Shown: positions 19,899-29,310 of the stretch, in pieces
Numbering within the stretch: the stretch's first letter is position 1
Layout: every line of letters starts with the position of its first letter
Source of the DNA: Buchnera aphidicola (Diuraphis noxia)
GTDB taxonomy: Bacteria; Pseudomonadota; Gammaproteobacteria; Enterobacterales; Enterobacteriaceae
DNA length: 64,000 nucleotides
Assembly (NCBI RefSeq): GCF_001700895.1
Contig: NZ_CP013259.1
Span: 62,001 to 126,000, forward strand
Direction: 5' to 3'
Translations under genes and position numbers: made by a program
The notes under the pieces: generated by a model
Databases searched by the model: none
Told to the model about the DNA's origin: nothing
Seen by the model: only the letters and a program-made list of their open reading frames with translations

Positions 19899-21098
19899 AT
19901 GTTCAAAATTATTGATACTATTTCAGTATTGAAAAACTTTTCTTCTTTTGTTGATTTACAAGATAAAAATTTTTATATTGATAATACATTAGAAACATCA
20001 GAATTGTTTTGTGAAAAACTAAATAAATCTTTAATGAATAAAACAATAAAATTTGATAATATTTTTAAAAAAGAAAAACAACATGATACAGATTGTATCT
20101 TTTCTAATTTTTTAATTAATCACTATCTGAATATTCTATCTTATAAAGATAGAACTTTAAGTTTTGACGATCTAGAGTTTTTTAAAAAAGACAAAGAAAA
20201 TCAAAACATAAACAATAATATAAAAAAAAAAACAGATAAGTATATTAATCAAAGTAAAAAAAATTATATAAAATCTATAGATGATACAGATCATAAGAAC
20301 ACATTAACAAACCAAGAAAAACCTGAACTATTAAATACAAAAATATTGCATAATAATATATATGATCATCGAAATCTATACTTACGAAACAATTATATGA
20401 AAAATGATCCAAATATATTAAATAACTTATATTTAATAAATGTTAAAAATAAATCTGATGAACATAAAAAAAATACATTTCATTTTAACAATGTTTATGT
20501 CAAAAATATTGAAGATAAAAAAAATACAGTTTTTGTTCAAGATTGTGCATATTTTCAATCTACTCAACATCATAAAAGTAATATAAATAATTCATCTATT
20601 TTCAAAAATATGAGTAAAATTGATAATTTAGTACATGAAATCAATTTTTTAAGAAAAATCGATAAACGAGAAAATATTCAATCAGATCTAAAATCGTTGT
20701 TTGTAGATGATACACACAATAGTGTGAAATGGAAAAAATTAATTAGTCAAAAAATACTGTTATCTATTGCTAATAAAAATAATCAAGAAGAAATTTATTT
20801 AAATCCAACATTTTTAGGTTCTATATTAATTAAAATTAATATGAAACAAAATAATTTGAAATTAGATTTTTTTTCTATGCATCAATCAGTGATAGATTTT
20901 TTACATGCTCATCTATCTTTTTTACGCAATTCACTAAAAAAAAATGGCATTAAATTAGAAAAAGTTAAAATTTTTAATTTATCAAAAAACGAAAGAAAAA
21001 AAAATTATAAAAATGTTTTTTATGACTATGCATTAGAAAAAGAATTTGATTTTCATAAAAAAAATATAAAAAAAAATGCAGTTGATATATATATCTAA
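19899..21098 (+). CDS. fliK: flagellar hook-length control protein FliK
   Basis: FliK is an exported ruler that measures hook length and switches export specificity through its C-terminal domain. The 399-residue product (375 in E. coli) has a low-complexity Asn/Lys-rich first two-thirds with no family similarity visible. The C-terminal region, around residues 295-350, resembles the switch domain: the LNPTFLGSILIKI and LRNSLKKNGIKL segments correspond to the conserved LxPxxLGxVxVxL and LxxxLxxxGIxL pattern. The position after fliJ supports the call. Retention together with the hook machinery suggests that hook assembly is still controlled. Confidence 0.85.
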   Translation: MFKIIDTISVLKNFSSFVDLQDKNFYIDNTLETSELFCEKLNKSLMNKTIKFDNIFKKEKQHDTDCIFSNFLINHYLNILSYKDRTLSFDDLEFFKKDKENQNINNNIKKKTDKYINQSKKNYIKSIDDTDHKNTLTNQEKPELLNTKILHNNIYDHRNLYLRNNYMKNDPNILNNLYLINVKNKSDEHKKNTFHFNNVYVKNIEDKKNTVFVQDCAYFQSTQHHKSNINNSSIFKNMSKIDNLVHEINFLRKIDKRENIQSDLKSLFVDDTHNSVKWKKLISQKILLSIANKNNQEEIYLNPTFLGSILIKINMKQNNLKLDFFSMHQSVIDFLHAHLSFLRNSLKKNGIKLEKVKIFNLSKNERKKNYKNVFYDYALEKEFDFHKKNIKKNAVDIYI

Positions 21099-21103
21099 TA
21101 TAA

Positions 21104-21124
21104 GATTTTTTGAAAAAAAAAATC
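21104..21124 (+). terminator. weak hairpin between fliK and fliM
   Basis: An A/T-only inverted repeat (GATTTTTT against AAAAAATC) lies six bases past the fliK stop. It may end the fliFGHIJK transcript, but it lacks G/C pairs beyond its closing pair and no clear T-run follows. Confidence 0.3.
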
Positions 21125-21142
21125 AATATAAATGATCATACT

Positions 21143-21171
21143 TTAAAATATTAAGTTTTTTATCTTATAAT
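21143..21171 (+). promoter_or_regulatory. possible promoter of the fliM operon
   Basis: TTAAAA is followed after 17 bases by a perfect TATAAT, ending 24 bases before the fliM ATG. The location matches the separate fliLMNOPQR transcription unit of E. coli. Such boxes are frequent by chance in AT-rich DNA, so support is moderate. Confidence 0.4.
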
Positions 21172-21195
21172 GACTTTTACCTTTGAGGTGTATAA

Positions 21196-22179
21196 ATGGG
21201 GAAAAGTAAGAATTTACATAATGAACAAAAAAAGGTTTATCAAAACGAAAAAAATTTACATAAATTTTTAAAAAAAGAAGACATTAAAATACTAGAAAAA
21301 GTTAATAATTACTTTTCTAATAAAATTGAAATATATCTTTCTGAGTTTGTTAAAAAAAATATTAAATATATTTCGTATAGTGTGCAAATAGAGTCATTTT
21401 TAAATCAAAATAAAAAAAATCTAAAAAATTTTAGTTTGTTAAATTCAATTGAAGTACTACCTTTTAAAAATCAATTCTTTTTAATTTTTTCTTCTAATTT
21501 TTTATCTATTTTCATAGATCTTCTATTTGGAGGTCGTGGGGATTTAATAGAACAAACTGATAAAAAAGATAACTTTACACTAACTGAAAAACTAATTAAT
21601 AAAAAGATAACTGATTCTATAATGAACTGTTTTTTTTATAGTTTTAAAAAATTTTTTTCTTTAGATATAAAATATATGAACATGAAACTGTTTTTAAATT
21701 TTAAAACACCTGATTTTAATTATCATGAATTTTTTTTGATCAATAATTTTAACTTTAATATATATGATATACCAGTATCTTTTAGTATTTTACTACCATT
21801 ATCTATCATAACAAAAATCAGTGAAAAAAAAATTATCTCTACTACAAGTACAAATAATGAAAATAAAAATACAATTCATCAAAATACATTGATAGAAAAA
21901 AATCTTGTGAATTATACTACTTTTAAAAATATATATAATGTGGAATTAGATATTAAATTTAGAATTCATGATATTTTTATCTCTTATAAAAAATTGAATT
22001 CTTTATTGATAGGGGATGTTTTATTAATTGATAATCCTAATACAGTTATAGGGTTTTTAGAAGATCAACCTGTATTTTCTGGAAAATATAAAAGATTTAA
22101 TGAAAAATGTATTTTCTTTATAGAGAAATTTATTGATAACTCAGAAATTAAAAAGGACAAGGAACACGTGAATGAGTAA
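21196..22179 (+). CDS. fliM: flagellar C-ring (switch) protein FliM
   Basis: FliM is the central C-ring protein between FliG and FliN. The product has 327 residues (334 in E. coli). The CheC-like middle domain is recognisable around the LLFGGRGDL segment, and the C-terminal SpoA-like domain has LLIGDVLLIDNP followed by G(F)LEDQPVFSGKYKR. The N-terminus begins MGKSKNLHNEQKK and lacks the LSQxEIDALL peptide that binds phospho-CheY. The gene that precedes it in E. coli, fliL, is missing. A GAGGTG ribosome-binding site sits ten bases before the ATG. The 3' end overlaps fliN by 8 bases. Confidence 0.93.
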   Translation: MGKSKNLHNEQKKVYQNEKNLHKFLKKEDIKILEKVNNYFSNKIEIYLSEFVKKNIKYISYSVQIESFLNQNKKNLKNFSLLNSIEVLPFKNQFFLIFSSNFLSIFIDLLFGGRGDLIEQTDKKDNFTLTEKLINKKITDSIMNCFFYSFKKFFSLDIKYMNMKLFLNFKTPDFNYHEFFLINNFNFNIYDIPVSFSILLPLSIITKISEKKIISTTSTNNENKNTIHQNTLIEKNLVNYTTFKNIYNVELDIKFRIHDIFISYKKLNSLLIGDVLLIDNPNTVIGFLEDQPVFSGKYKRFNEKCIFFIEKFIDNSEIKKDKEHVNE

Positions 22180-22579
22180 TATACAAAAAAATTCTAATCA
22201 TGATATATCAATTGATACTAAAAAAGATGAATTCCCACGAAAAAGATTTAATAAAAATAAAACACCTCAACAAGATAATAAACAAGATACATTAAAAGAC
22301 TCTCAAGAATTATTAAAAAATAAAGATATTTTATTAAACACATCTATTAAAATCACAGTGGAATTAGGAAAATCAAAAATAAAAATTAAAGATTTTCTGA
22401 ATTTATCTAAAGGAAGTATGTTGATTTTAGATAAATCAATAAAAGAACCTTTAAATATTTATTTAAATGGTAATTTAATTGCCCGCGGTGAGATTGTAGT
22501 TTTAGAAAATAAATATGGTCTGCGTATTATGAATATAAAAAATTCTTTACAAACTTTAAAGATGTCATCTGAAATTTAA
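22172..22579 (+). CDS. fliN: flagellar C-ring protein FliN
   Basis: FliN forms the base of the C ring and docks FliH-FliI for export. The product has 135 residues (137 in E. coli). The N-terminal half is low-complexity. The C-terminal SpoA domain (residues about 60-130) has IKITVELGKSKIKIKDFLNL, LSKGSMLILDKS, the LNGNLIARGEIVV segment and YGLRI, all typical of FliN. It overlaps fliM and lies 6 bases before the fused fliO-fliP frame. Confidence 0.95.
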   Translation: MSNIQKNSNHDISIDTKKDEFPRKRFNKNKTPQQDNKQDTLKDSQELLKNKDILLNTSIKITVELGKSKIKIKDFLNLSKGSMLILDKSIKEPLNIYLNGNLIARGEIVVLENKYGLRIMNIKNSLQTLKMSSEI

Positions 22580-22585
22580 AATTTT

Positions 22586-23731
22586 ATGAAAAATAATGTA
22601 TCTTCTGAATTAATATTCAGCACTTTTTCACCGATACTTAATAGTGAAAAATTTTTTCAAATAACAAGTTCATTATCACAAATAATATTACTAATATTAA
22701 TTTTTAGTTGGATCTTAAAAAAGATATCTTTTTTTAAGATTAATAATTTAATTTCATGTATGAAAATTGTGGACAGGCTATCTCTTGGACCACATGAATC
22801 TGTGGTTATAATACAGATAGAAAAATCAAAGTTAATATTAGGTGTGACGTCTAAAAATATTACTCATTTACATACTATTTCGTCTATTTTAGACATAGAT
22901 AAACTAGAAAAAAAGACAAATAATATTACTTTTTCAAAAAAAAATTTTTTTAGTAATACTTTAAAAAAATTTTCTAAAAAATTCTGGAAAAAAATAATGT
23001 TTTATCGAATTATTCCTTTTTTATTTTTTTTATTGTTTTGTCCAACTGTTCGCGCAGAAATTCCCGGGTTAACAAGTCATCTTTTGGAAAATGGAGGGCA
23101 AACATGGTCTGTTCCAGTACAAACGTTAGTTTTTTTAACATCATTAACTTTTCTTCCTGCATTTGTTTTAATGATGACTAGTTTCACAAGAATTGTTATT
23201 GTTTTTGGTTTACTACGTAACGCATTAGGCACACCATATGCACCACCAAATCAAATATTAATTGGATTGGCGCTATTTTTAACGTTTTTTATTATGTCTC
23301 CAACTTTTGATAAAGTGTATCAAGAAGCTTATATTCCATTTAGTGAAGAAAAAATAAATATGGAAGATGCCATCTTAAAAGGTTCTGAGCCTTTAAAAAA
23401 ATTTATGTTAAATCAAACACGGACACCTGATTTAGAATTATTTTCTAAATTAGCGCATATTTCTTCTTACAAAAATAAAAATGAAATCCCAATGCGTGTT
23501 TTATTACCGTCATTTATCACTAGTGAACTTAAAACAGCATTTCAAATTGGTTTTACTATTTTTATACCATTTTTAATTATTGATTTAGTTGTAGCAAGTG
23601 TATTAATGGCTCTTGGTATGATGATGGTTCCGCCTTCAACGATCTCTTTACCTTTTAAATTAATGTTGTTTGTATTAGTTGATGGATGGCAATTATTAAT
23701 TTCTTCTTTAGCACAAAGTTTTAATATATAA
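22586..23731 (+). CDS. fliP: fused FliO-FliP flagellar export gate protein
   Basis: One 381-residue frame joins two normally separate proteins. Residues 1 to about 105 match FliO: a membrane segment near 28-47 and the conserved [20 protein letters not shown] and KLILGVT pattern. Residues 138-381 are a full-length FliP (245 residues in E. coli), with a signal peptide ending PTVRA before EIPG, the SLTFLPA and [16 protein letters not shown] segments, [14 protein letters not shown], and a highly conserved C-terminus. FliP pentamers form the core of the export gate, with FliO helping their assembly. An internal ATG at 22997 with GGAAA upstream could start FliP alone. No stop separates the halves. 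Confidence 0.93.
   Translation: MKNNVSSELIFSTFSPILNSEKFFQITSSLSQIILLILIFSWILKKISFFKINNLISCMKIVDRLSLGPHESVVIIQIEKSKLILGVTSKNITHLHTISSILDIDKLEKKTNNITFSKKNFFSNTLKKFSKKFWKKIMFYRIIPFLFFLLFCPTVRAEIPGLTSHLLENGGQTWSVPVQTLVFLTSLTFLPAFVLMMTSFTRIVIVFGLLRNALGTPYAPPNQILIGLALFLTFFIMSPTFDKVYQEAYIPFSEEKINMEDAILKGSEPLKKFMLNQTRTPDLELFSKLAHISSYKNKNEIPMRVLLPSFITSELKTAFQIGFTIFIPFLIIDLVVASVLMALGMMMVPPSTISLPFKLMLFVLVDGWQLLISSLAQSFNI
22986..22999 (+). promoter_or_regulatory. possible internal ribosome-binding site and start of FliP
   Basis: A GGAAAA stretch lies about nine bases before the in-frame ATG at 22997. That ATG matches the start of E. coli FliP and opens directly into a signal peptide ([11 protein letters not shown]). 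The site could give a separate FliP product from within the fused frame. A-rich purine runs are common here, so this is only suggestive. Confidence 0.4.
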
Positions 23732-23804
23732 TGCAATTTTTGCATAAATGTGGTGTACATATTATTAAATATTTTTATATGAATTTTATTAAGTGGAGAT
23801 GTTT

Positions 23805-24074
23805 ATGACATCGGGATATGTAATGGAATTATTTCATGATGCCATGAAAATTACATTAATTCTTGCATCACCATTATTATTAGCTGCTTTAATTAGTGGT
23901 TTAATTATCAGTATTTTGCAAGCAGCTACTCAAATCAACGAGCAAACTTTATCTTTTATTCCTAAGATTATTTCTGTTTTAGGAGTCATAGCGATACTAG
24001 GACCTTGGATGTTAGGTATAATGCTAGATTATATGCATAATTTATTTAATAATATACCATTGGTTATAAAATAA
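23805..24074 (+). CDS. fliQ: flagellar export gate protein FliQ
   Basis: FliQ is a small two-helix membrane subunit of the FliP5Q4R1 export gate. From the ATG at 23805 the product has 89 residues, the E. coli length. Both membrane helices are clear (residues 15-40 and 53-75), and SGLIISILQAATQINEQTLSFIPK carries the highly conserved family core. The frame is open four codons upstream to a GTG, but a GGAG ribosome-binding site is correctly placed for the ATG chosen. It overlaps fliR by one base. Confidence 0.95.
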   Translation: MTSGYVMELFHDAMKITLILASPLLLAALISGLIISILQAATQINEQTLSFIPKIISVLGVIAILGPWMLGIMLDYMHNLFNNIPLVIK

Positions 24075-24856
24075 TGTTGACATTTAATAGTTTTCAATTA
24101 ATGACATTGATTAGTAATTTTTTTTGGCCCATGGTTCGTATTTTATCTTTTGTTTCAATAGCACCTATTTTTAATGACAAATTGTTTAATAAAAAAAATA
24201 AAATCATTTTATCTGCTATGATCAGTTTTTTAATATCTCCATTTTTACCTAAAGTTCAAACTGTATTGTTTTCAGATATTGGTTTTGTGTTACTATTTCA
24301 GCAAATATTAATTGGTGTTGTTTTAGGTTTTACTGTACAATTATTATTTGTTGCGGCTAATTTATCTGGAGAAATAATAGGTTTGCAAATAGGTTTATCA
24401 TTTGCAACTTTTTTTAATCCAAATAGTTATATTGGTACTTCTATAATATCTCGTTTATTGAATATTTTGATGTTATTGTTTTTTTTAGTTATTAATGCGC
24501 ATCTTTATTTCATTTCTATGTTGATTGATAGTTTTTATAGTATGCCTATTGATAATTATCTTTTAAACTCAAATATTTTTTTTACTTTATTAAAATTTTC
24601 TAGTCATATTTTTTTAAATAGTATTTTATTTGTTTTACCAATTATAATTATTTTTTTAACACTTAGTTTTATTATGAGTATATTAAATCGTTTATCTCCT
24701 CAGATATCTATTTTTTCAATTGGTTTTCCATTAAATTTATTAACTGGCATATTATCATTATATTTTTTAATATCTGTTACATTTCCTTATTTTAAAAAGT
24801 TATTACATGAATCAATATTTTTTATATCTCAGACATTATTAAATGTATCTGGATAA
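24074..24856 (+). CDS. fliR: flagellar export gate protein FliR
   Basis: FliR is the single large gate subunit that sits with FliP and FliQ at the centre of the MS ring. The product has 260 residues (261 in E. coli) with about six hydrophobic segments. Recognisable conserved stretches are FFWPMVRILSFVSIAPIF near the start, the QQILIGVVLGF segment, the GEIIGLQIGLSFATFFNP segment and RLSPQISIFSIGFPLNLLTG. It ends the fliMN-OP-QR unit and is followed by a strong hairpin. Confidence 0.95.
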   Translation: MLTFNSFQLMTLISNFFWPMVRILSFVSIAPIFNDKLFNKKNKIILSAMISFLISPFLPKVQTVLFSDIGFVLLFQQILIGVVLGFTVQLLFVAANLSGEIIGLQIGLSFATFFNPNSYIGTSIISRLLNILMLLFFLVINAHLYFISMLIDSFYSMPIDNYLLNSNIFFTLLKFSSHIFLNSILFVLPIIIIFLTLSFIMSILNRLSPQISIFSIGFPLNLLTGILSLYFLISVTFPYFKKLLHESIFFISQTLLNVSG

Positions 24857-24908
24857 TTTTCAATCAATGAATAATATTATCTTTTCTTTACATACATAAA
24901 AAAATATG

Positions 24909-24944
24909 ATTAAAGTATAATTTTTTTAAAAATTATACTTTAAT
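24909..24944. terminator. bidirectional terminator between fliR and rpmG
   Basis: A perfect 17-bp inverted repeat (24909-24925 and 24928-24944) with a two-base centre lies between the convergent fliR and rpmG genes. T-rich tails follow on both strands. It should end the fli transcript and the rpmB-rpmG transcript. Confidence 0.8.
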
Positions 24945-24976
24945 ATTTTTATCAGAATAATTTTTAATGAAAATTT

Positions 24977-25144
24977 TTATTTAATTTTGCCTTCATGGTA
25001 TAAAACATGTCTGCGAATGATAGGATCATATTTTTTAAATTTTAACTTATCTGGCGTGTTTCTTTTGTTTTTAGTAGTAGTATAATAGTGACCAGTTCCT
25101 GCGGATGATATCATTTTGATTTTTTCACGATTTTTTTTAGCCAT
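24977..25144 (-). CDS. rpmG: 50S ribosomal protein L33
   Basis: The reverse strand encodes a 55-residue protein starting [11 protein letters not shown], with [13 protein letters not shown] and [19 protein letters not shown]; these are the typical L33 segments and the E. coli length. It is the zinc-free form, with no Cys pairs. The ATG follows the rpmB stop directly with no spacer, and an AAGGA site lies inside the rpmB end. This rpmB-rpmG pair is the enterobacterial arrangement. Confidence 0.96.
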   Translation of the reverse strand: MAKKNREKIKMISSAGTGHYYTTTKNKRNTPDKLKFKKYDPIIRRHVLYHEGKIK

Positions 25145-25369
25145 TTATTTATCCTTGATTTTTTTTATTATAGTTTCAATTCCTTTCTTATTAATATAAC
25201 GCATGCCATTAGCTGAAACACGTAGTTTAATAAATCTTTTTTCATCAGCAATCCAAAATCGGTGGTATTGAATATTAATTAAAAATTTTCTTTTTGTTGC
25301 ATTCATTGCATGTGATCGATTGTTACCAATCATTCTTTTTTTTCCAGTTATTTGACATATACGTGACAT
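25145..25369 (-). CDS. rpmB: 50S ribosomal protein L28
   Basis: L28 is a large-subunit protein. The 74-residue product (78 in E. coli) starts [27 protein letters not shown], which is the strongly conserved L28 N-terminus. It then has the RRF-like [15 protein letters not shown] stretch and the [17 protein letters not shown] segment. It is slightly shortened at the C-terminus. It is the first gene of the rpmB-rpmG pair. Confidence 0.97.
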   Translation of the reverse strand: MSRICQITGKKRMIGNNRSHAMNATKRKFLINIQYHRFWIADEKRFIKLRVSANGMRYINKKGIETIIKKIKDK

Positions 25370-25651
25370 ATTTTTTCTCTTAAATTAAAAAATTAATATT
25401 TTTTATCTTTATATATTAATCGATAAAAATATTTTAGCATATTATAAAAAACTATAGTAGTTGTTTAATTTTTCTGCATTTTTTTATATTACATCATATT
25501 TTTTATGTGTATTTCTTAACAAATTAAATGAATTTTTGAAAACAATAGTTTATAAGTATTAGAATATTATTTGAATATTTGAATATAAGAATACTATTAT
25601 TGGTTCTTTAATGTTTATATATAAGTGAATATTAATCAGGAAAATTTTTTT

Positions 25652-28579
25652 ATGAGTATATACCATAAATACTTATCTAGGTTTTCAATATTTTTTTCTA
25701 TTTTATTTCTTGTTTTTTTATTATTTATAGAAAGTAATATAGGATTTCAATGGATTTTTAGTTTAACTAGTCGTTTTTTTTTAGGATTAAAGGTTGAAGA
25801 AGTATCTGGAAATTGGCATGATTTTACATTAAAAAACGTTAATTATAACATGTTTAATACTTCTATGACAGCTAATCGTATACATGTAGTTTTAGATTGT
25901 AAATCTTTATTTAACATTTCTACAGTTATCAAAAATATTGAAACAGAAAAATTAATTATTTCGTTTAAAAAAAATAAAAATATTAATTTTGTTAAAAAAG
26001 AATTATCGAATAATTTTTTCGGAAAATATCAATCTATTAAACATTCTCTCTTCTTTCAGAAAATACATATAAATAATGTAATAATTAAAACATCTCAAAC
26101 GAGTATTGGTCTATCAAATGTTTTAACTAGTATACATATTTCAAATGGTAATATCATTATATTTCCTACTGATATTGATCATATTCAGATAGCATTATCA
26201 AAAAAAAAATTAAAAAAACAATTTAAAAAAAATAATTTAATTACTATAAAAAGTTTATTTAAAAATAAAAAAATTTATGATTTTCTACCTATTTTTTCTG
26301 CTCAAAAAAAAAATTTTCTTCCGATAAATTTTAATTTAATATCTTTAAAATGCAAAAAGATCAATTTTATCAATTATCGCAATATAAATGTTTTTAAGAT
26401 AAAATTATCAGCTAAATTAAAAAAAAATGTTTTAAAAATACATAAAATTAAAGTAAATTCTAGTTTTTTAAGATTACAATCTTATGGCAACATTATATTA
26501 CATGATAATCACCGTATTTCATACAGTATCCATAATAAAATATTAATACCAAGATTTCATAATAAATTTTTAAACGTTTTATTAAAAGGTGATTTAGATA
26601 AAAAACTTAAATTTAATTTACAATGTAATAATTTATATAAATTTAATATTTCTGGTATAGTTTTTTTAAATAATTTTATTCATTCATTTCACTTAAACTT
26701 AAAAATTAAACGTTTGTTTTTTTCTTTAAAAAAAAATATTATTTTAGATGTTAAAAATTTACATGCAATGTTAAAAGGAAATTCAGATCATTATGTCTTT
26801 TTATTAGAAAATATTTTTAATATGAAAGGTATACCATCAAGTTTTATTAAAATTAAAGGAAACGGTAACTTAAAAAATATATCTTTAAAAAAAATTGAAT
26901 TTTTTCCTATTAAAGGAAAAATATTACAAACAAAAGAAGATTATTTAAACAATACAATAATAGATACTCAATATTTTTTAAAATTAATAGGAAAAATGAA
27001 TTTAATAGGAGAAATTAATAATAATATACATAATATGTATTTTTCTAACATACATTTAAATGGTAATTTAATGAATAAACAGCTTTCTATATTAGGTTCT
27101 TTAAATTATAAGAATTTTAATATTCTAGATATTCCTGGGATAGAGTTTATTTTCGGCAAAAATAAATTGTACTTAGAGGGAACATTGGGAAAAACATTTA
27201 ATATTAATTCTTCTATTTATGCTGATAATTTAGATTATTTTTTGCCAAATTTGAAAGGAAAAATTAAATCTACATTTAATATCTGTGGTGATTATATATT
27301 TCCTATTATGATAAATAGCAAAACTTATGGACACAATATCAGTACGAATAATATTTTTTTAAGTTCATTAAAAATATTTACGAATATCAATATTCAAAAT
27401 CAGTATTCAGGGACAATTTTATTAAATGCAAAAAAAATGAATTTTTTTAGTTTTCAGATTAATTCTTTGTTTTTAAAAACTCACTGGTATAATAATAAGA
27501 AAACATTTTTTTTCGTATTAAAAAATCATGAATTATATATAAATTTAGTTATTGATACTTTTTACGATCATAAAGAAAAAAACTGGCACATTTTTTTTAA
27601 AAAAGCAAATATTCAAACTTTTTTAGGAAATATTTCTATCAAAGATAGCGTTTTACTTCATGTTTATCATATAAAAAACTCAAAAGATAATGATTGTCAA
27701 AATAGTTTGAAAAAAAAACATAATTTTTTTTCTTTTTTTTATAAGGCAAATAATTATTTATCTAATATATTGCGTCAATCTTGTATACAGTTTCAAACAC
27801 AACTTTCTATAAATACAAAATTAAAATGGATGTTTAGAAAAAACATTACTGATGGAAGATTGTTATTAAATGCTCATGATATAAAATTAAGAAACACTAC
27901 TTTAAACAAGAATTTTTTTAATCATATAGATGATATTAAATTATCTATTCATTTAAACAAAAATAAATTGAAAAGTCGCTGGGTATGGAACGAGTTAATA
28001 AATGCAAAGAAAAAAACAAATATTTCTGGATATTTAAACATTATAGATGTTTATAATAAAAAAAATATACAAGGAACATGTGTAATTTCTAAAATTCCTA
28101 GTTCTATTATTAATTTTTTTTCTGAAGGATTTGATATAGCAATAGGTGCATTTAAAAGTCGTATAGTGTTTTTTGGCAGTTTTTTTCGACCTAAAATATC
28201 AGCTAATATAGAGCTTCAAGATATTTTTATTAAAGGTAATAATATATTAAAATATTTCACTGTAGTTTTTCCTTATTTTTTAGAAAAAATAAATTTGATC
28301 ACAATTAATCAATCAATTTTAATAAAAAAAGCTGATATAGTATTCACTTTAAATCCAAATTTAACACAATCTAATAATACAGAATGGAATTTATCATTTA
28401 AAAGTGAAAAAATAGCAATAGCTATTTTCCCAAAAATAACATTTAAATTTTCTTCTTATTTAAATTTACATTATTTATTTTCAAAATATGATTTAACTGG
28501 ATATATAAAGCTTGCTTTTTTTTATTTTCAAATTAACGAAAAAAATTTTTTATTTGATTTTAAAAATAGTTTCAATTAA
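25652..28579 (+). CDS. tamB: translocation and assembly module protein TamB (C-terminally truncated)
   Basis: TamB is a long AsmA-like, inner-membrane-anchored protein that bridges the periplasm and has been linked to outer-membrane protein assembly and phospholipid transport. From the ATG at 25652 (AGGA upstream) the product has 975 residues, against about 1259 in E. coli. An N-terminal membrane anchor spans residues 8-30, followed by GLKVEEVSGNWHDFTLKNVNY, which matches the conserved TamB start. The rest is beta-rich, Lys/Asn/Ile-biased repeats typical of the groove. The frame ends inside what should be the C-terminal DUF490 domain, so the part that contacts TamA appears lost. No tamA gene lies upstream, unlike E. 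coli. Confidence 0.85.
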   Translation: MSIYHKYLSRFSIFFSILFLVFLLFIESNIGFQWIFSLTSRFFLGLKVEEVSGNWHDFTLKNVNYNMFNTSMTANRIHVVLDCKSLFNISTVIKNIETEKLIISFKKNKNINFVKKELSNNFFGKYQSIKHSLFFQKIHINNVIIKTSQTSIGLSNVLTSIHISNGNIIIFPTDIDHIQIALSKKKLKKQFKKNNLITIKSLFKNKKIYDFLPIFSAQKKNFLPINFNLISLKCKKINFINYRNINVFKIKLSAKLKKNVLKIHKIKVNSSFLRLQSYGNIILHDNHRISYSIHNKILIPRFHNKFLNVLLKGDLDKKLKFNLQCNNLYKFNISGIVFLNNFIHSFHLNLKIKRLFFSLKKNIILDVKNLHAMLKGNSDHYVFLLENIFNMKGIPSSFIKIKGNGNLKNISLKKIEFFPIKGKILQTKEDYLNNTIIDTQYFLKLIGKMNLIGEINNNIHNMYFSNIHLNGNLMNKQLSILGSLNYKNFNILDIPGIEFIFGKNKLYLEGTLGKTFNINSSIYADNLDYFLPNLKGKIKSTFNICGDYIFPIMINSKTYGHNISTNNIFLSSLKIFTNINIQNQYSGTILLNAKKMNFFSFQINSLFLKTHWYNNKKTFFFVLKNHELYINLVIDTFYDHKEKNWHIFFKKANIQTFLGNISIKDSVLLHVYHIKNSKDNDCQNSLKKKHNFFSFFYKANNYLSNILRQSCIQFQTQLSINTKLKWMFRKNITDGRLLLNAHDIKLRNTTLNKNFFNHIDDIKLSIHLNKNKLKSRWVWNELINAKKKTNISGYLNIIDVYNKKNIQGTCVISKIPSSIINFFSEGFDIAIGAFKSRIVFFGSFFRPKISANIELQDIFIKGNNILKYFTVVFPYFLEKINLITINQSILIKKADIVFTLNPNLTQSNNTEWNLSFKSEKIAIAIFPKITFKFSSYLNLHYLFSKYDLTGYIKLAFFYFQINEKNFLFDFKNSFN

Positions 28580-28582
28580 ATA

Positions 28583-29116
28583 TTAAACTAATTTTTGAGC
28601 ACGATTATATGAGGCAATGATTTCTGATTTTGCATCTTGACAATCTCCCCATCCTATAATTTTGACCCATTTTCTTTTTTCTAGTTTTTTGTAATGTTCA
28701 AAAAAATGAGAAATTTGATTTTTTAATAACGTTGATATATCTGATATATTGTTTATATATTCGTATTCTATACAAATTTTACTACTTGGTACTGCTATTA
28801 TTTTATCATCTGATCCTGATTCATCGCACATTTTTAATATTCCGATAGGTTTGCAATGAATAACACAGTTAGATTGTATAGGATAATAAGACGGTACTAA
28901 TACATCTAAAGGATCTCCATCTAAAGATAAAGTTTGATTAATGTATCCATAGTTACAGGGATAAAACATTGGTGTCGAGATAAATCGATCTACAAAAAGA
29001 ACTCCTGACTCTTTATCTATCTCATATTTTATTGGAGAAGAATTCAATGGAATTTCTATAATTACGTATATATCATTAGGTATGTCATTACCTGCAATCA
29101 CTTTTTTAAAATTCAT
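28583..29116 (-). CDS. ppa: inorganic pyrophosphatase
   Basis: Ppa hydrolyses pyrophosphate and so drives biosynthetic reactions. The product has 177 residues (176 in E. coli). The family I active site is intact: [15 protein letters not shown] near the start, the signature DGDPLDVLV with three Asp residues near 66-74, and the later [12 protein letters not shown] and [10 protein letters not shown] segments. It converges on tamB with only three bases between the stops. In E. coli ppa is also close to tamB, on the opposite strand. Confidence 0.97.
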   Translation of the reverse strand: MNFKKVIAGNDIPNDIYVIIEIPLNSSPIKYEIDKESGVLFVDRFISTPMFYPCNYGYINQTLSLDGDPLDVLVPSYYPIQSNCVIHCKPIGILKMCDESGSDDKIIAVPSSKICIEYEYINNISDISTLLKNQISHFFEHYKKLEKRKWVKIIGWGDCQDAKSEIIASYNRAQKLV

Positions 29117-29310
29117 TGTTATTCCTTAAAAAATATTATTATATATGTTATTAGTTGAGTTTTTTATATCAATAAAAATATAACTCTGTAATAAATAATA
29201 ACATTCGAAAATTATTATATCTATACTTTATCTAAAGTAATTTATTTTAATTTTAAATAAATTTTTATATAATGTTAATTACATAAAAGCATATTTTTAA
29301 GGATGTATAC

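Noticed and set aside
16201-21090. Apparent low-complexity Lys/Asn repeats in fliF, fliK and fliJ as repeat elements
   Set aside because: They reflect AT-biased codons in weakly constrained protein regions; no unit repeats were found.
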